Shown here in pieces: positions 35,680 to 43,697 of a DNA stretch of 64,000 nt. Both the position numbers and the translations under genes were made by a program. The stretch's first letter is position 1, and every line of letters begins with the position of its first letter. Source of the stretch: Halorubrum ruber (GTDB lineage: Archaea > Halobacteriota > Halobacteria > Halobacteriales > Haloferacaceae); contig NZ_CP073695.1 of assembly GCF_018228765.1 (NCBI RefSeq), forward strand, positions 2,170,001 to 2,234,000. The letters run 5' to 3'. The notes beneath the pieces are model-generated. The model saw nothing but the letters and a program-made list of their open reading frames with translations, made no database searches and was not told the DNA's origin.

Positions 35680-36590
35680 CCGGGGAGTCCTCAGCCCCGC
35701 CGACGTACCTCGTCGCCGGCGGCGCGCGCGTCGACGCCGGCAAGACCACCTTCTCTGCGGGGCTGGTCGCGCACCTCGCCGAGCGCGCGGGCGACGCGGT
35801 CGCTGTCAAGCCCCGCGCGGGCAACGACTACTGGTTCGACCACGACGACTACCGGGTCGCGACGGACGCGGGCCGGCTCTACGGGAAGGACGCGCGCACC
35901 CTCGCGGCCGCGAACACCCGCGCGCTGGCGACGGTCGACGACGAGTCGCCGTCGCCCTCGGCAGTCACCCCGGAGTCGATCAACCCCGTCCACCGGCTCT
36001 GGAAGCCGACGCCCGGCCGGACCGGAATGCTCGGCGACGCCGACCGCACCTTCCTCTGCGACCGCGTGACGACCGAGTCCGGAACGCGGTTCGTCGTCAA
36101 CGGCGCCGCGGAGGACGCGGGGCTGCTCCCGGACGCCCTCGCCGAGCGCCTCCCGCTCGCGGACGCGACCCGCGTGTACGACGTTCCCGAGTTCAACGAG
36201 GTGATGGCCGAGGCGCACCTGCCCGCGATCGAACGTCTCGCGGATCGCGTCGCGCGGACCCCGGTCCCGCGAGTCGTCGAGTCGTACGCCGACGTCGCCG
36301 GGACCCTTCCTCGCGACGGACCGGTCGTGCCCGACGCTGTCGCCGTCGTCGACCCCGGTCGCGCCCGGATCTACGCCGGCGACCGCTACGCGAAGGCCCG
36401 GGCGGTCGCCGCCGGCAGCCCGCGCGAGGGGGCCCGCGAGGAGCACGTCGACGCGGTGACGGAGATGATCGAACCGCTCGCGACCGAGCCGCTGCCGGCG
36501 CTGTCCGGCGAGGTTCGAGGGGATCCGGCTCGGATCGCGTCGCGGTACGAATCGGCGTACGCGGCGCTCGTCGGTTCGGTCGAGTCGTAA
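35676..36590 (+). CDS. P-loop ATPase of the dethiobiotin-synthetase/CobQ-like type
   Basis: 304 residues. Starts with a deviant Walker A, VAGGARVDAGKTTFSAGLVAHLAE, close to the G-x4-DAGKT/S form of dethiobiotin synthetase- and CobQ-like P-loop proteins, then VAVKPRAGNDYWFDHDDY. I do not recognise the substrate-binding part. GTG start at 35676 overlaps the stop of the upstream gene. Conserved haloarchaeal gene of unknown function by my reading. Confidence 0.65.
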   Translation: MTGESSAPPTYLVAGGARVDAGKTTFSAGLVAHLAERAGDAVAVKPRAGNDYWFDHDDYRVATDAGRLYGKDARTLAAANTRALATVDDESPSPSAVTPESINPVHRLWKPTPGRTGMLGDADRTFLCDRVTTESGTRFVVNGAAEDAGLLPDALAERLPLADATRVYDVPEFNEVMAEAHLPAIERLADRVARTPVPRVVESYADVAGTLPRDGPVVPDAVAVVDPGRARIYAGDRYAKARAVAAGSPREGAREEHVDAVTEMIEPLATEPLPALSGEVRGDPARIASRYESAYAALVGSVES

Positions 36591-36612
36591 GAAGCCGCCG
36601 AGCGGCCCGCGC

Positions 36613-37095
36613 TCAGGCGTTCCGCTTCGTGTAGTGTTCCAGCGCGGACTCGATCGACGAGAGGTCCGCGTTCACCCGGCTGTCCGCGACGCGCATGAAT
36701 CCGGGCGTGTACGACGACGAGTAGTCGAAGATGCGGTTGACGGCGCGCTTGGGCGCGGAGACGGCGCTGAAGTCGGTTACCGTGTACACCCGCGTGGTCG
36801 GGAACGCGGTCCAGAACGTGCCGCTGGCCCAGCGGTCCTCGTCCGCAAACGCCTCGCCGACGCGGCCGGTCGCGACGTACTCGTCGTCCGCGTAGAACAG
36901 CAGGAGGTCGCCCGCCGCCATCTTCTCGAACGTCGACCCGTTGCCGCTGTCGTCGTCGACGGCCCACAGGCGGGCCTCGTCGAGGTCCGCGAGGGGCTCG
37001 GGCCGGTCCGGGTAGTCGGTGAGGTCGACGGCGGACCGGACCGTTCGGTCGAAGTTCTCCGGGTCGATCGGGACCAGGAAGACGTTCTCGCTCAT
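36613..37095 (-). CDS. EVE/PUA-like domain protein
   Basis: 160 residues. MSENVFLVPIDPENFDRTVRSAVDLTDY, then ARLWAVDDDSGNGSTFEKMAAGDLLLFYADDEYVATGRVGEAF, resembles the EVE/PUA-like fold that reads modified nucleobases and often accompanies McrBC-type restriction systems. No nuclease or AAA+ partner is adjacent. A role in sensing modified DNA or RNA is inference. Confidence 0.55.
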   Translation of the reverse strand: MSENVFLVPIDPENFDRTVRSAVDLTDYPDRPEPLADLDEARLWAVDDDSGNGSTFEKMAAGDLLLFYADDEYVATGRVGEAFADEDRWASGTFWTAFPTTRVYTVTDFSAVSAPKRAVNRIFDYSSSYTPGFMRVADSRVNADLSSIESALEHYTKRNA

Positions 37096-37161
37096 TACCC
37101 GTCGTTTCGCCGGCAGAGGTTTAAAGCCGTTCGTTGATGTCTCAGGTCGAGGGGCGTCCGG

Positions 37162-37509
37162 TCACTCGTCGTAGTCGGCGTACAGGCGGTCCATCCGCGC
37201 CGCCATCACGAAGTCGGCGCGCGTCAGGCCGCCGACCTCATGGCTCCACATCTCGATCCCGACCTCGCCCCACGACAGCGCGATGTCCGGGTGGTGCCAC
37301 TCTTCTTCGGCGAGCTCGCCCACGTCGTTCGTGAAGGCCAGCGCGGTCTCGAAGTCGGGGAACTCGTAGCTCGCCTCGAGGTGGTGGTCGTCGACGACCT
37401 CCCAGGCGTCGCCCAGGTCGTCGAGGTAGTCGGCGCACTCGTCGGCGTCGAGCGGTTCCGCGTCGTCGCCGGCCGGTTCGACCGGCTCGTCCGCGAGCGG
37501 TGAGGACAT
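37162..37509 (-). CDS. 4a-hydroxytetrahydrobiopterin dehydratase (pterin carbinolamine dehydratase)
   Basis: 115 residues. The family core [37 protein letters not shown] includes the conserved histidine pair and the downstream His. Such proteins dehydrate 4a-hydroxypterin after aromatic amino acid hydroxylation or serve in molybdopterin-related chemistry. The start at 37509 gives an acidic N-terminal extension usual for haloarchaea. Confidence 0.88.
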   Translation of the reverse strand: MSSPLADEPVEPAGDDAEPLDADECADYLDDLGDAWEVVDDHHLEASYEFPDFETALAFTNDVGELAEEEWHHPDIALSWGEVGIEMWSHEVGGLTRADFVMAARMDRLYADYDE

Positions 37510-37586
37510 ACCCCACGTTAGGCGACGAGCGGTTTGTACCTTCCGCGGGCGAGCCCCACCGATCCCGACGAGCGGAGCCCGGGAAC

Positions 37587-38051
37587 TCACCGGAGCCGCG
37601 AGAGCGCGTCGCGGACCGTCCGCCGCAGTCGGGCAAGTCGTCCGTCGCTGCCGTCCTCGTCGCTCCCCGCCGCGCCCGGCTCCGAGAGCTCCCAGCCCGC
37701 CTTCTCGGCGGCCTCGTCGACCCGCAGGAACTCGTAGCCGGTCTCGGACGCGACGCGCTCGTCCGCGCGGGTGGTGCCGACGAACACGTACCGCGGGGCG
37801 GCGCTCTCCTCGCGGACGTCCGCGAGCGTTCCCCACTTGTCCCAGTTCGTGAGTTCGTAGTCGTTGTCGACCCCGTGGTCGCTGGCGAACGCCGCGACCT
37901 GCTCCGCCTCGTTCGCGACGATACCGACGTGGCGGCTCCACCGGCGCGCGTCGGCAAACGCCGCGGCCGGGTCGGCGAGCGACCGCGCGGCGCCGAGCGA
38001 GAAGACGAGCGTCACGTCGCCGTCACCGGGGTCCGTCGCGTCGATTCCCAT
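37587..38051 (-). CDS. DUF7124-like conserved haloarchaeal protein (paralogue 2)
   Basis: 154 residues. [35 protein letters not shown] and [35 protein letters not shown] align with the protein at 19843-20259 in order and spacing. This copy has a longer basic C-terminus ([17 protein letters not shown]). Function unknown. It is divergent from the BtpA-family gene. Confidence 0.65.
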   Translation of the reverse strand: MGIDATDPGDGDVTLVFSLGAARSLADPAAAFADARRWSRHVGIVANEAEQVAAFASDHGVDNDYELTNWDKWGTLADVREESAAPRYVFVGTTRADERVASETGYEFLRVDEAAEKAGWELSEPGAAGSDEDGSDGRLARLRRTVRDALSRLR

Positions 38052-38127
38052 CTCGTTCGGCGGGAGGCGACCCGCGGCCTAAACGCTGTGGGGAGGCTTT
38101 TGTCCGGGCGCCTCCTCGGCCCCGACG

Positions 38128-38954
38128 ATGGAGTTCGAATCTACCTTCGGCACGGCCGCGCCGCTCCTCGGCATGGTCCACCTCCCGCCGCTCCCCGGCG
38201 CCCCCGAGCGCCGGACGACGGGCGGGAGGCGATGCGCGCGGCGGTCGAGCGGGCCGCGAGCGACGCGCGGGCGCTCGACCGCGGCGGCGTCGACGGGATC
38301 GTGATCGAGAACTTCGGCGACGCGCCCTTCTACCCCGACGAGGTTCCGCCCCACGTCGTCGCCGCGGTCACCCGCGCAGCGACTGCGGTCGCCGACGAAA
38401 CCGACCTCCCGCTCGGGATCAACGTCCTCCGGAACGACGCCGAGGCCGCCCTCTCGGTCGCCGCCGCGGTCGGTGCCGACTTCGTCCGCGTGAACGTCCA
38501 CACCGGCGCCCGCGTGACCGATCAGGGGATCGTCCAAGGTCGCGCCCACGAGACGCTCCGCCTGCGCGACCGCCTCGGCGTCGACGTGGGCGTCTTCGCC
38601 GACACCGACGTGAAACACTCGGCGCCGCTGACGCCGGCGGGCTACACCGCCGAGTCGTTCGCGGACACCGCCGAGCGCGGCCTCGCCGACGCCGTCATCG
38701 CCTCCGGGTCCGGGACCGGCGAGGCGGTCGACGACGACGCCCTCGAATCGGTCGTCGCCGAGCGTGACCGCCACGGCCTCGACACGCCGGTCCTCGTCGG
38801 CAGCGGCGTCACGCCGGAGACGGTCGCCGACTTGCTCGGCGTCGCGGACGGCGCGGTCGTCGGCACCGCGCTCAAGGAGAGCGGCGAGACGACGGCCCCA
38901 GTCGATGCCGACCGCGTCGCCGACCTCGTCGCTGCCGCCGACGCGGTTCGCTGA
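38128..38954 (+). CDS. BtpA/SgcQ family protein (frameshifted)
   Basis: TIM-barrel family protein of about 275 residues; BtpA was first tied to photosystem I stability in cyanobacteria, but archaeal members are thought to act on sugar or nucleoside compounds. N-terminus MEFESTFGTAAPLLGMVHLPPLPGAP; then VDGIVIENFGDAPFYPDEVPPH, RVNVHTGARVTDQGIVQGRAHE and VFADTDVKHSAPLTP, with the phosphate-site-like TPVLVGSGVTPETVADLLGVADGAVVGTALK. A C run at about 38202-38206 lacks one base; restoring it joins PGAP to RAPDDGREAMRAAVE. Convergent with the PfkB-family kinase gene. Confidence 0.82.
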
Positions 38955-38975
38955 TCCGTCCGAGTCCCCTCCTCG

Positions 38976-40091
38976 CTACCGGCTCCCGTCGGGGCCGAGT
39001 CCCCGCTCCGCGAGGAACGATTCGACCTCGCTCCGCGTCGGGAGTCCGGGCTGCGTGAACCGGCTCGTGCAGTTGATCGCGGCGACCGCGGCGGCGAACC
39101 TGACGCCGGAGGCGACGCCGTCGCGAGCGGCAGATGAATCCGCGGACGCTTTCGCCGATTCCCCCGCGATCCACCGGTCGATAAGCCCGGCGGTGAACGC
39201 GTCGCCGGCCCCGGTCGTGTCGACCGTCTCGACGTCGAACGCGTCGAACTCGGTCACCTCGCCCCCGGCGACCGCCGTCATTCCGTCCGCGCCGTGCGTG
39301 AGGACCGCGCGGGGCCACGTCGGGCCGCGTCGCGACCGAGACGCCGATCCCGACTCGGGGCCGGCGTCGGTCGGGGCGGTCTGCGCGTCCGCGATCCGCT
39401 CGACCGCCGCCTCCGCCGAGCCGAAGAACGCGGGCGCGGCGACCCCGTCGGCGACGAACAGGTCGGCACGGTGGAGGAACCGGTAGATCGTCGCCGGTTC
39501 CGTCCCGCGCCCGATCAGCTCCTCGACGGACCCGGAGAGGTCGAAGATCAGCGCAGGCGGGCTACCACCTGCGTCGGCCGCGCCCTTCCGGAGCGACTCG
39601 ACCCGGTCGAGCACCCGCCGCGCCGCGCGGTCGGGGGCGTAGGCGGTGAGGAAGACGGCGTCGGCGTCGGCCATCGCCGCGAGCGCGTCGTCGTCGAGCC
39701 GGAGGCCGCGGAAGCTCTCGCCCGCGGTGACGATGGCGCGCTCCCCGTCGGGGTCGCAGAGGATGAGCGACCGCGTGTGGGGGTCGTCGCCGACCGCGAC
39801 GTGGGTCCCGTCCACGCCGGTCTCGGCGAGGTACGCCAGCGCGCGCCGCCCGTACTCGTCGTCGCCGACGCGGCTGACGAGGCCGGCGTCGCGGCCGAGA
39901 CGGTCGAGCGCGACCGCGACGTTGGCGCCGACGCCGCCGAACGCGGACGTGACCTCGCCGGCGAACGCGCCGCCGTCCGGCTCTGGGAGGTTGCTGACCG
40001 CGTACCACTCGTCGATGGCAGCGGCGCCGACCGAGAGAATCGCCGGCGAACCCCCCTCCGCGGCGTCGCCGGCGTCCGACTCCGGCGTCAC
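38976..40091 (-). CDS. PfkB-family sugar/nucleoside kinase
   Basis: 371 residues, ribokinase-like. N-terminal glycine-rich motif AFGGVGANVAVALDRLGRDAGLVSRVGDDEYG and the C-terminal PfkB signature DTTGAGDAFTAGLIDRWI with its catalytic Asp. The GTG start at 40091 overlaps the stop of the deaminase gene (GTGA). Pairing with a nucleoside deaminase and a neighbouring BtpA-like protein suggests a nucleoside or pentose-phosphate substrate; ribose-1-phosphate kinase is one candidate in haloarchaea but not shown here. Confidence 0.85.
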   Translation of the reverse strand: MTPESDAGDAAEGGSPAILSVGAAAIDEWYAVSNLPEPDGGAFAGEVTSAFGGVGANVAVALDRLGRDAGLVSRVGDDEYGRRALAYLAETGVDGTHVAVGDDPHTRSLILCDPDGERAIVTAGESFRGLRLDDDALAAMADADAVFLTAYAPDRAARRVLDRVESLRKGAADAGGSPPALIFDLSGSVEELIGRGTEPATIYRFLHRADLFVADGVAAPAFFGSAEAAVERIADAQTAPTDAGPESGSASRSRRGPTWPRAVLTHGADGMTAVAGGEVTEFDAFDVETVDTTGAGDAFTAGLIDRWIAGESAKASADSSAARDGVASGVRFAAAVAAINCTSRFTQPGLPTRSEVESFLAERGLGPDGSR

Positions 40092-40609
40092 GACTCGCGG
40101 AAGAAGGAGTCGTGGACCGCCATCGCGGCGTCGACGGCGATCGGGCCCTCGACGGTCGTGTCGCCGTCCGCGCGCCGGATCACCTCTTCGAGGGGGATCG
40201 GCACCACGCCGCCGGAGAGCTCGCCGAGCGTCTCGCCGTCGACGCCGAAGACGACCCGCCCGATCCCCGCGTAGTGGATCGCGGTCGCGCACATCGGGCA
40301 CGGCTCGGTGCTGGCGTACATCGTACACGCCGCCAGCTCGTCGGCGTCGAGCTCGCGCGCGGCCCACCGCGCCAGCGTCAGTTCCGGATGCGCCGCCACG
40401 TCGCCCTCGGTCCGCGTCTCGTTGCGCGCCTCGCTGACGACCTCGCCGTCGAGGACGAGCAGCGCGCCGAACGGAGTGTTGCCTGCCTCGACGGCCGCCT
40501 CCGAGAGCCCGATCGCTCGCTCCACGTACTCGCGGTCGGTCGGGTCGTCGGGGAGATCGTCGAGGTCCCGAAACTCGCCGGCGTCGCCGGGCGCGTCCGC
40601 GTCTGTCAT
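40088..40609 (-). CDS. Nucleoside/cytidine deaminase family protein
   Basis: 173 residues of the CMP/dCMP and guanine deaminase fold. Zinc site: HPE in AAHPELTLARW, and PCPMC in STEPCPMCATAIHYAGI. NTPFGALLVLDGEVVSEARNET is the N-terminal family stretch. Upstream partner of the PfkB kinase in a two-gene unit. Substrate (guanine, cytosine or a nucleoside) cannot be decided. Confidence 0.85.
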   Translation of the reverse strand: MTDADAPGDAGEFRDLDDLPDDPTDREYVERAIGLSEAAVEAGNTPFGALLVLDGEVVSEARNETRTEGDVAAHPELTLARWAARELDADELAACTMYASTEPCPMCATAIHYAGIGRVVFGVDGETLGELSGGVVPIPLEEVIRRADGDTTVEGPIAVDAAMAVHDSFFRES

Positions 40610-40633
40610 ACCCCCCTGTTCGCCTCCGGGTAC

Positions 40634-40957
40634 CTAACGGTTGGTACCGCCGTCGTCGGACGACTTCGGGCGGTCGTCGTCGGGCGGCCTCGAGTCCCCT
40701 CCGTTCGAGTCGGTCGGATCCCCCACACCCTGCGACTCCCGCACGTCACGGAGCGCGTCGACCGCGTCGTCGGTGGCGCTCGCGGTCCGCGTCTCGGTGG
40801 CGGCCGCGGGGTCGAGGCCGTCGGGTTGGTCATCGTTGGTCGCGGTTTCGTCGGCCTCGTCGGCGTCGCTCGCTTCCGTCTCGTCGCCCGGTTCGTCCGC
40901 GCCGTCGGCTTCGTCCGCGCCGAAGAGCCACGCGCGGACCGCGTCGATGAATCCCAT
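40634..40957 (-). CDS. Small acidic low-complexity protein
   Basis: 107 residues: an amphipathic start MGFIDAVRAWLFGADEAD, then mostly Asp, Glu, Ala and Thr. Likely disordered. No family recognised. It follows the gene at 40976-41773 after an 18-nt gap and may be co-transcribed with it. Coding status rests on frame length and codon use only. Confidence 0.45.
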   Translation of the reverse strand: MGFIDAVRAWLFGADEADGADEPGDETEASDADEADETATNDDQPDGLDPAAATETRTASATDDAVDALRDVRESQGVGDPTDSNGGDSRPPDDDRPKSSDDGGTNR

Positions 40958-40975
40958 GGGTCTGTGTGGTCGTCG

Positions 40976-41773
40976 TCAGTAGTTCCTGAACAGCAGCGCG
41001 CGCACGTCGTCTTTCGTCCGCGCCGTCTCGACGCTCCCGTCGGGGAGGTCGACCTCGTACCGCGCGTCGCCGTCCCCCTCTCGCCACTTGTCGGCGTGGG
41101 TGTCGAGGAGGCTCATCATCGCGTCCAGCTGTCCGGCGCCGCCGTCGTCGTCGCTTCCGGTACTGTCTCCACCGGCGTCATCTTCGCTTGCTTCGTCCTC
41201 GACCGAGTCGTTTTCGTCAGCGGCGTCCTCGACTGGCTCATCCGCGGCCTCGCCCGCGTCGAGGTCGACGTCGACGCGCGCGAAGGGGTCGGCGGCGAGG
41301 GTCTCGGCCGCGTCGAGGATCGCGTCGACGAGCTCGTCCTTCGTCATCTCGCTGCGCCCGGTGACGTCGAAGGCGGCGGCGATGTCGGACAGGTCCATCG
41401 GGTCATCCGGGTCGGGGTCGGCGTCCCGTCGGTTCCGCGCCGAGAGGAGTTCGCGGGCGCGGTCACGGTCGAACGGGGCCGCGTCGGCCGCCGCCGCTTC
41501 GCTCACGGCGTCGGTCGGCTCGTCGCCGGTGTCGGCGCCACTCTCGTCGCCGGTGTCGGCGCCACTCTCGTCGCCGGTGTCGGCGCCGCCCTCGTCGCTC
41601 GTCGGCGCCGCGACGCGTTCGGGGTCGTCGACGGCGTCCGCGAGGTCGAGCAGGTACGCGAGCGCGTCCTCGCGGTCGACGGAGGCGTACGGGCCGGCGT
41701 GGGCCGCTTCCAGCTCCTCGCGGAGCGCTTCGATCCGGTCGGCGTGGTCGTCGGTGATGTCGAGCGTGGGCAT
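40976..41773 (-). CDS. Acidic protein with internal tandem repeats, function unknown
   Basis: 265 residues. MPTLDITDDHADRIEALREELEAAHAGPYASVDREDALAYLLDLAD is a helical N-terminus resembling haloarchaeal DNA- or protein-binding modules; residues about 62-86 are three units of GADTGDES, a 24-bp DNA tandem repeat; a SAP-like helical stretch (MTKDELVDAILDAAETL) and the C-terminal DARYEVDLPDGSVETARTKDDVRALLFRNY follow. No enzymatic motif. Confidence 0.6.
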   Translation of the reverse strand: MPTLDITDDHADRIEALREELEAAHAGPYASVDREDALAYLLDLADAVDDPERVAAPTSDEGGADTGDESGADTGDESGADTGDEPTDAVSEAAAADAAPFDRDRARELLSARNRRDADPDPDDPMDLSDIAAAFDVTGRSEMTKDELVDAILDAAETLAADPFARVDVDLDAGEAADEPVEDAADENDSVEDEASEDDAGGDSTGSDDDGGAGQLDAMMSLLDTHADKWREGDGDARYEVDLPDGSVETARTKDDVRALLFRNY

Positions 41774-41812
41774 AGTGTGGGTCCGGGGCTACTGGTTCTG
41801 TGGCTCGGGCGG

Positions 41813-41989
41813 CTACTGGTTCTCCTCGAAGCGCGCGAGCGCGTCCGCCCAGCTCTCGGCGAACTCCGGCTCGCCGGAGTGGTCGGCCTCGACGTCGGCG
41901 TAGCCGCAGTCGTCGCAGGCGACGGCGGTGGCGGCGCCGAGCGAGAGCGACGACAGCTCGGCGCCGCAGCGGGGGCACTCGTGCGACAC
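41813..41989 (-). CDS. Small two-CxxC zinc-ribbon protein (58 residues)
   Basis: Short gene: GTG at 41989 to TAG at 41813-41815. The protein starts MSHECPRCGAELSS and continues with VACDDCGYADVEA, so two CxxC knuckles form one zinc ribbon, and ends with a helical ESWADALARFEENQ. It belongs in style to the haloarchaeal zinc-finger microproteins. It sits 39 nt upstream of the repeat-containing gene on the same strand, so co-transcription is likely. Confidence 0.7.
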   Translation of the reverse strand: MSHECPRCGAELSSLSLGAATAVACDDCGYADVEADHSGEPEFAESWADALARFEENQ

Positions 41990-42135
41990 GGATTCTCGCG
42001 TGGAACCTCGTCGCCCGCGGTGAAAAACGCACGGGTCGGGTGGGGGCGTCGACGGGCGGGAACGCGATCGGAGCGGCGGGCGGACGGTGCGCCGCCGGGG
42101 GTAACAGTCATTACACTCGGCGGAAACGTTCGGAT

Positions 42136-43092
42136 ATGAGCGAAGCGGACGCCGAGAACGTCCTCATCGAGTACTACCGTCGCTACGTCGGCGACCCGGA
42201 CCGAACGATCGACGTGTACGCCGGCTTCGGGCTGTTCTCCGCCGGCATCGCGCTCGGGGTGATCGGGGTCGTCGTGTTCCTCTACAGCGCGACGCTCGAC
42301 CCGACCGCGGCCTCGACGTTCGCGGTCCGCGAGGTCGCCGCGGTCGCGGGCGCCGTGGGGCTCCCCGCGCTGCTGTTCGGCATCGTCGTTCTCCTGCCGG
42401 TCGACCGCCGGATGCTGTACCTCGCGGGCGCCGGGATCGCGGTCACGCTCGCCGCCACGGGCGCGTTCACATGGGCGTACCCGCACAACTGGAACGTCGT
42501 CGTCAACACGGACTACAGCGCGCAGATCGTCGCCGTCTACGCGCTCGGACTGGTGGCGGTCATCGGCGCCACGGGCGGCGCCTTGGTCGCACACCGCGTC
42601 GAGCGCGTCGCGGGCGGCGAAGCCGTGAGTAGCGCGGCGGGCGGTGCGGGCACCGGGGGTGGCGCCGCGGACGCGAGTGGCGGGTCGGGGTCGGAAGCGA
42701 CCGGATCCGGCGGCGAGGCGGTCACCGAGGAGTCGGTTCGCGCGGACATCGAGCGCGAGCTTGAGGACGCGGAGCTGACGTGGGGCGGCGTCGAGCGCTC
42801 CGAGACGCGCCGGCTGGAGCTGAACACGAGCGCGGTCGACGAGGCCGACGTCGACGCCGAGAAGCTCGCGGGGTCGGCGACCGAGACCCGGACGACCTCC
42901 GGCACGGTCAACGACGCGGTCTCCGAGTTGAAGGGGCTCCAGGGCGGGGACGTGAAGACCGACAGCGGCGAGGGGACCGACGACCAGGCCGCGAAGCTCC
43001 GCGAGCTGCGCGAGCAGCAGCGGAAGGAGGCCGAGGCGGAGGCCGAGGAGGACGGTTCGGTCGTCGACAGGATCAAGGGACTGTTCGGCTGA
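42136..43092 (+). CDS. Conserved haloarchaeal membrane protein with coiled C-terminus
   Basis: 318 residues. About four hydrophobic segments between residues 30 and 155, then a Gly/Ala/Ser linker and a charged helical C-terminal region (LRELREQQRKEAEAEAEEDGSVVDRIKGLFG) likely to be a coiled coil in the cytosol. It resembles a haloarchaeal family I recall as DUF7139. No enzyme motif. The ATG at 42136 lies about 25 nt after GTCATTACAC. Confidence 0.6.
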   Translation: MSEADAENVLIEYYRRYVGDPDRTIDVYAGFGLFSAGIALGVIGVVVFLYSATLDPTAASTFAVREVAAVAGAVGLPALLFGIVVLLPVDRRMLYLAGAGIAVTLAATGAFTWAYPHNWNVVVNTDYSAQIVAVYALGLVAVIGATGGALVAHRVERVAGGEAVSSAAGGAGTGGGAADASGGSGSEATGSGGEAVTEESVRADIERELEDAELTWGGVERSETRRLELNTSAVDEADVDAEKLAGSATETRTTSGTVNDAVSELKGLQGGDVKTDSGEGTDDQAAKLRELREQQRKEAEAEAEEDGSVVDRIKGLFG

Positions 43093-43113
43093 ATCGGACG
43101 AATCGCGTTCGGT

Positions 43114-43340
43114 GTTATTTATAAGGAGATGGCTCGGCGGAGAACATCGGTGAACTCCCAGAAGGTCGCTTATAAATGACTGATAGCGGATCGGTGACGA
43201 ACACCGCCAAAGCCCCAGCCGCTCACTTATAAATAAGCGACTATAGATCGGCGGTAGACACCGCCAAACTCCCAGAAGGTCGTTTATAAATAACCGACTG
43301 TAGATCGGCGACGAACACCGCCAAAGCCCCAGCCGCGAGG
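43114..43340 (-). repeat. Copy D tail: 57-bp tandem units
   Basis: Minus-strand element. GATCGG recurs at 43189, 43246 and 43303, 57 bp apart; each unit has CTTATAAATAA- or GTTTATAAATAA-like boxes. The array begins 22 nt after the stop of the membrane-protein gene. Confidence 0.82.
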
Positions 43341-43624
43341 AGCGCGGACGCTCGCTGCGGTCCTCGGTCACTCGCTCCGCTCGTTCCCTGCGGTCCTTAC
43401 GTCGTCATCAGAACGCTTCGCGTTCTGATTGGCTCACGAGAGCTCCGCTCTCGTGAACGCCTCCGCGCTCCTCGCGACTGCCCCTTTGAGTCCCGCCCCA
43501 CTCAGCACCGCACCTCACGCCTCCCCAGCCTCGTCGCTCCCTCCGCTTCGCTCCGGTCGCGACTCCCTCGCGCGTGCTGCCTCGCGGCCGCCGAGGGCGG
43601 CCGCTCGCAGGCACGCGCCACCGC
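43312..43624 (-). repeat. Structured repeat copy D, folded core
   Basis: The closing helix pairs 43330-43348 with 43462-43480 (19 bp, one G-U wobble in the RNA sense) and has an inner sequence, GGAGCGCGGA with TCCGCGCTCC, different on both strands from the other four copies. Inside it are two additional perfect hairpins, 43407-43429 (10-bp stem) and 43435-43455 (9-bp stem), absent from the other copies. The 5' hairpin uses CTGC with GCAG like copy C. A TTTATTTATAAACG motif at about 43631-43645 sits just outside the 5' end. Confidence 0.83.
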
Positions 43625-43668
43625 ATCACCTCGTTTATTTATAAACGATCCACCCCTGACGCCCACGA

Positions 43669-43677
43669 TTTATATCC
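43669..43677 (+). promoter_or_regulatory. TATA-like box of the CitE-like gene
   Basis: ATTTATATC about 21-29 nt before the ATG at 43698; leaderless arrangement. Confidence 0.6.
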
Positions 43678-43697
43678 GACGGCGGGGAGGCCTCGAC

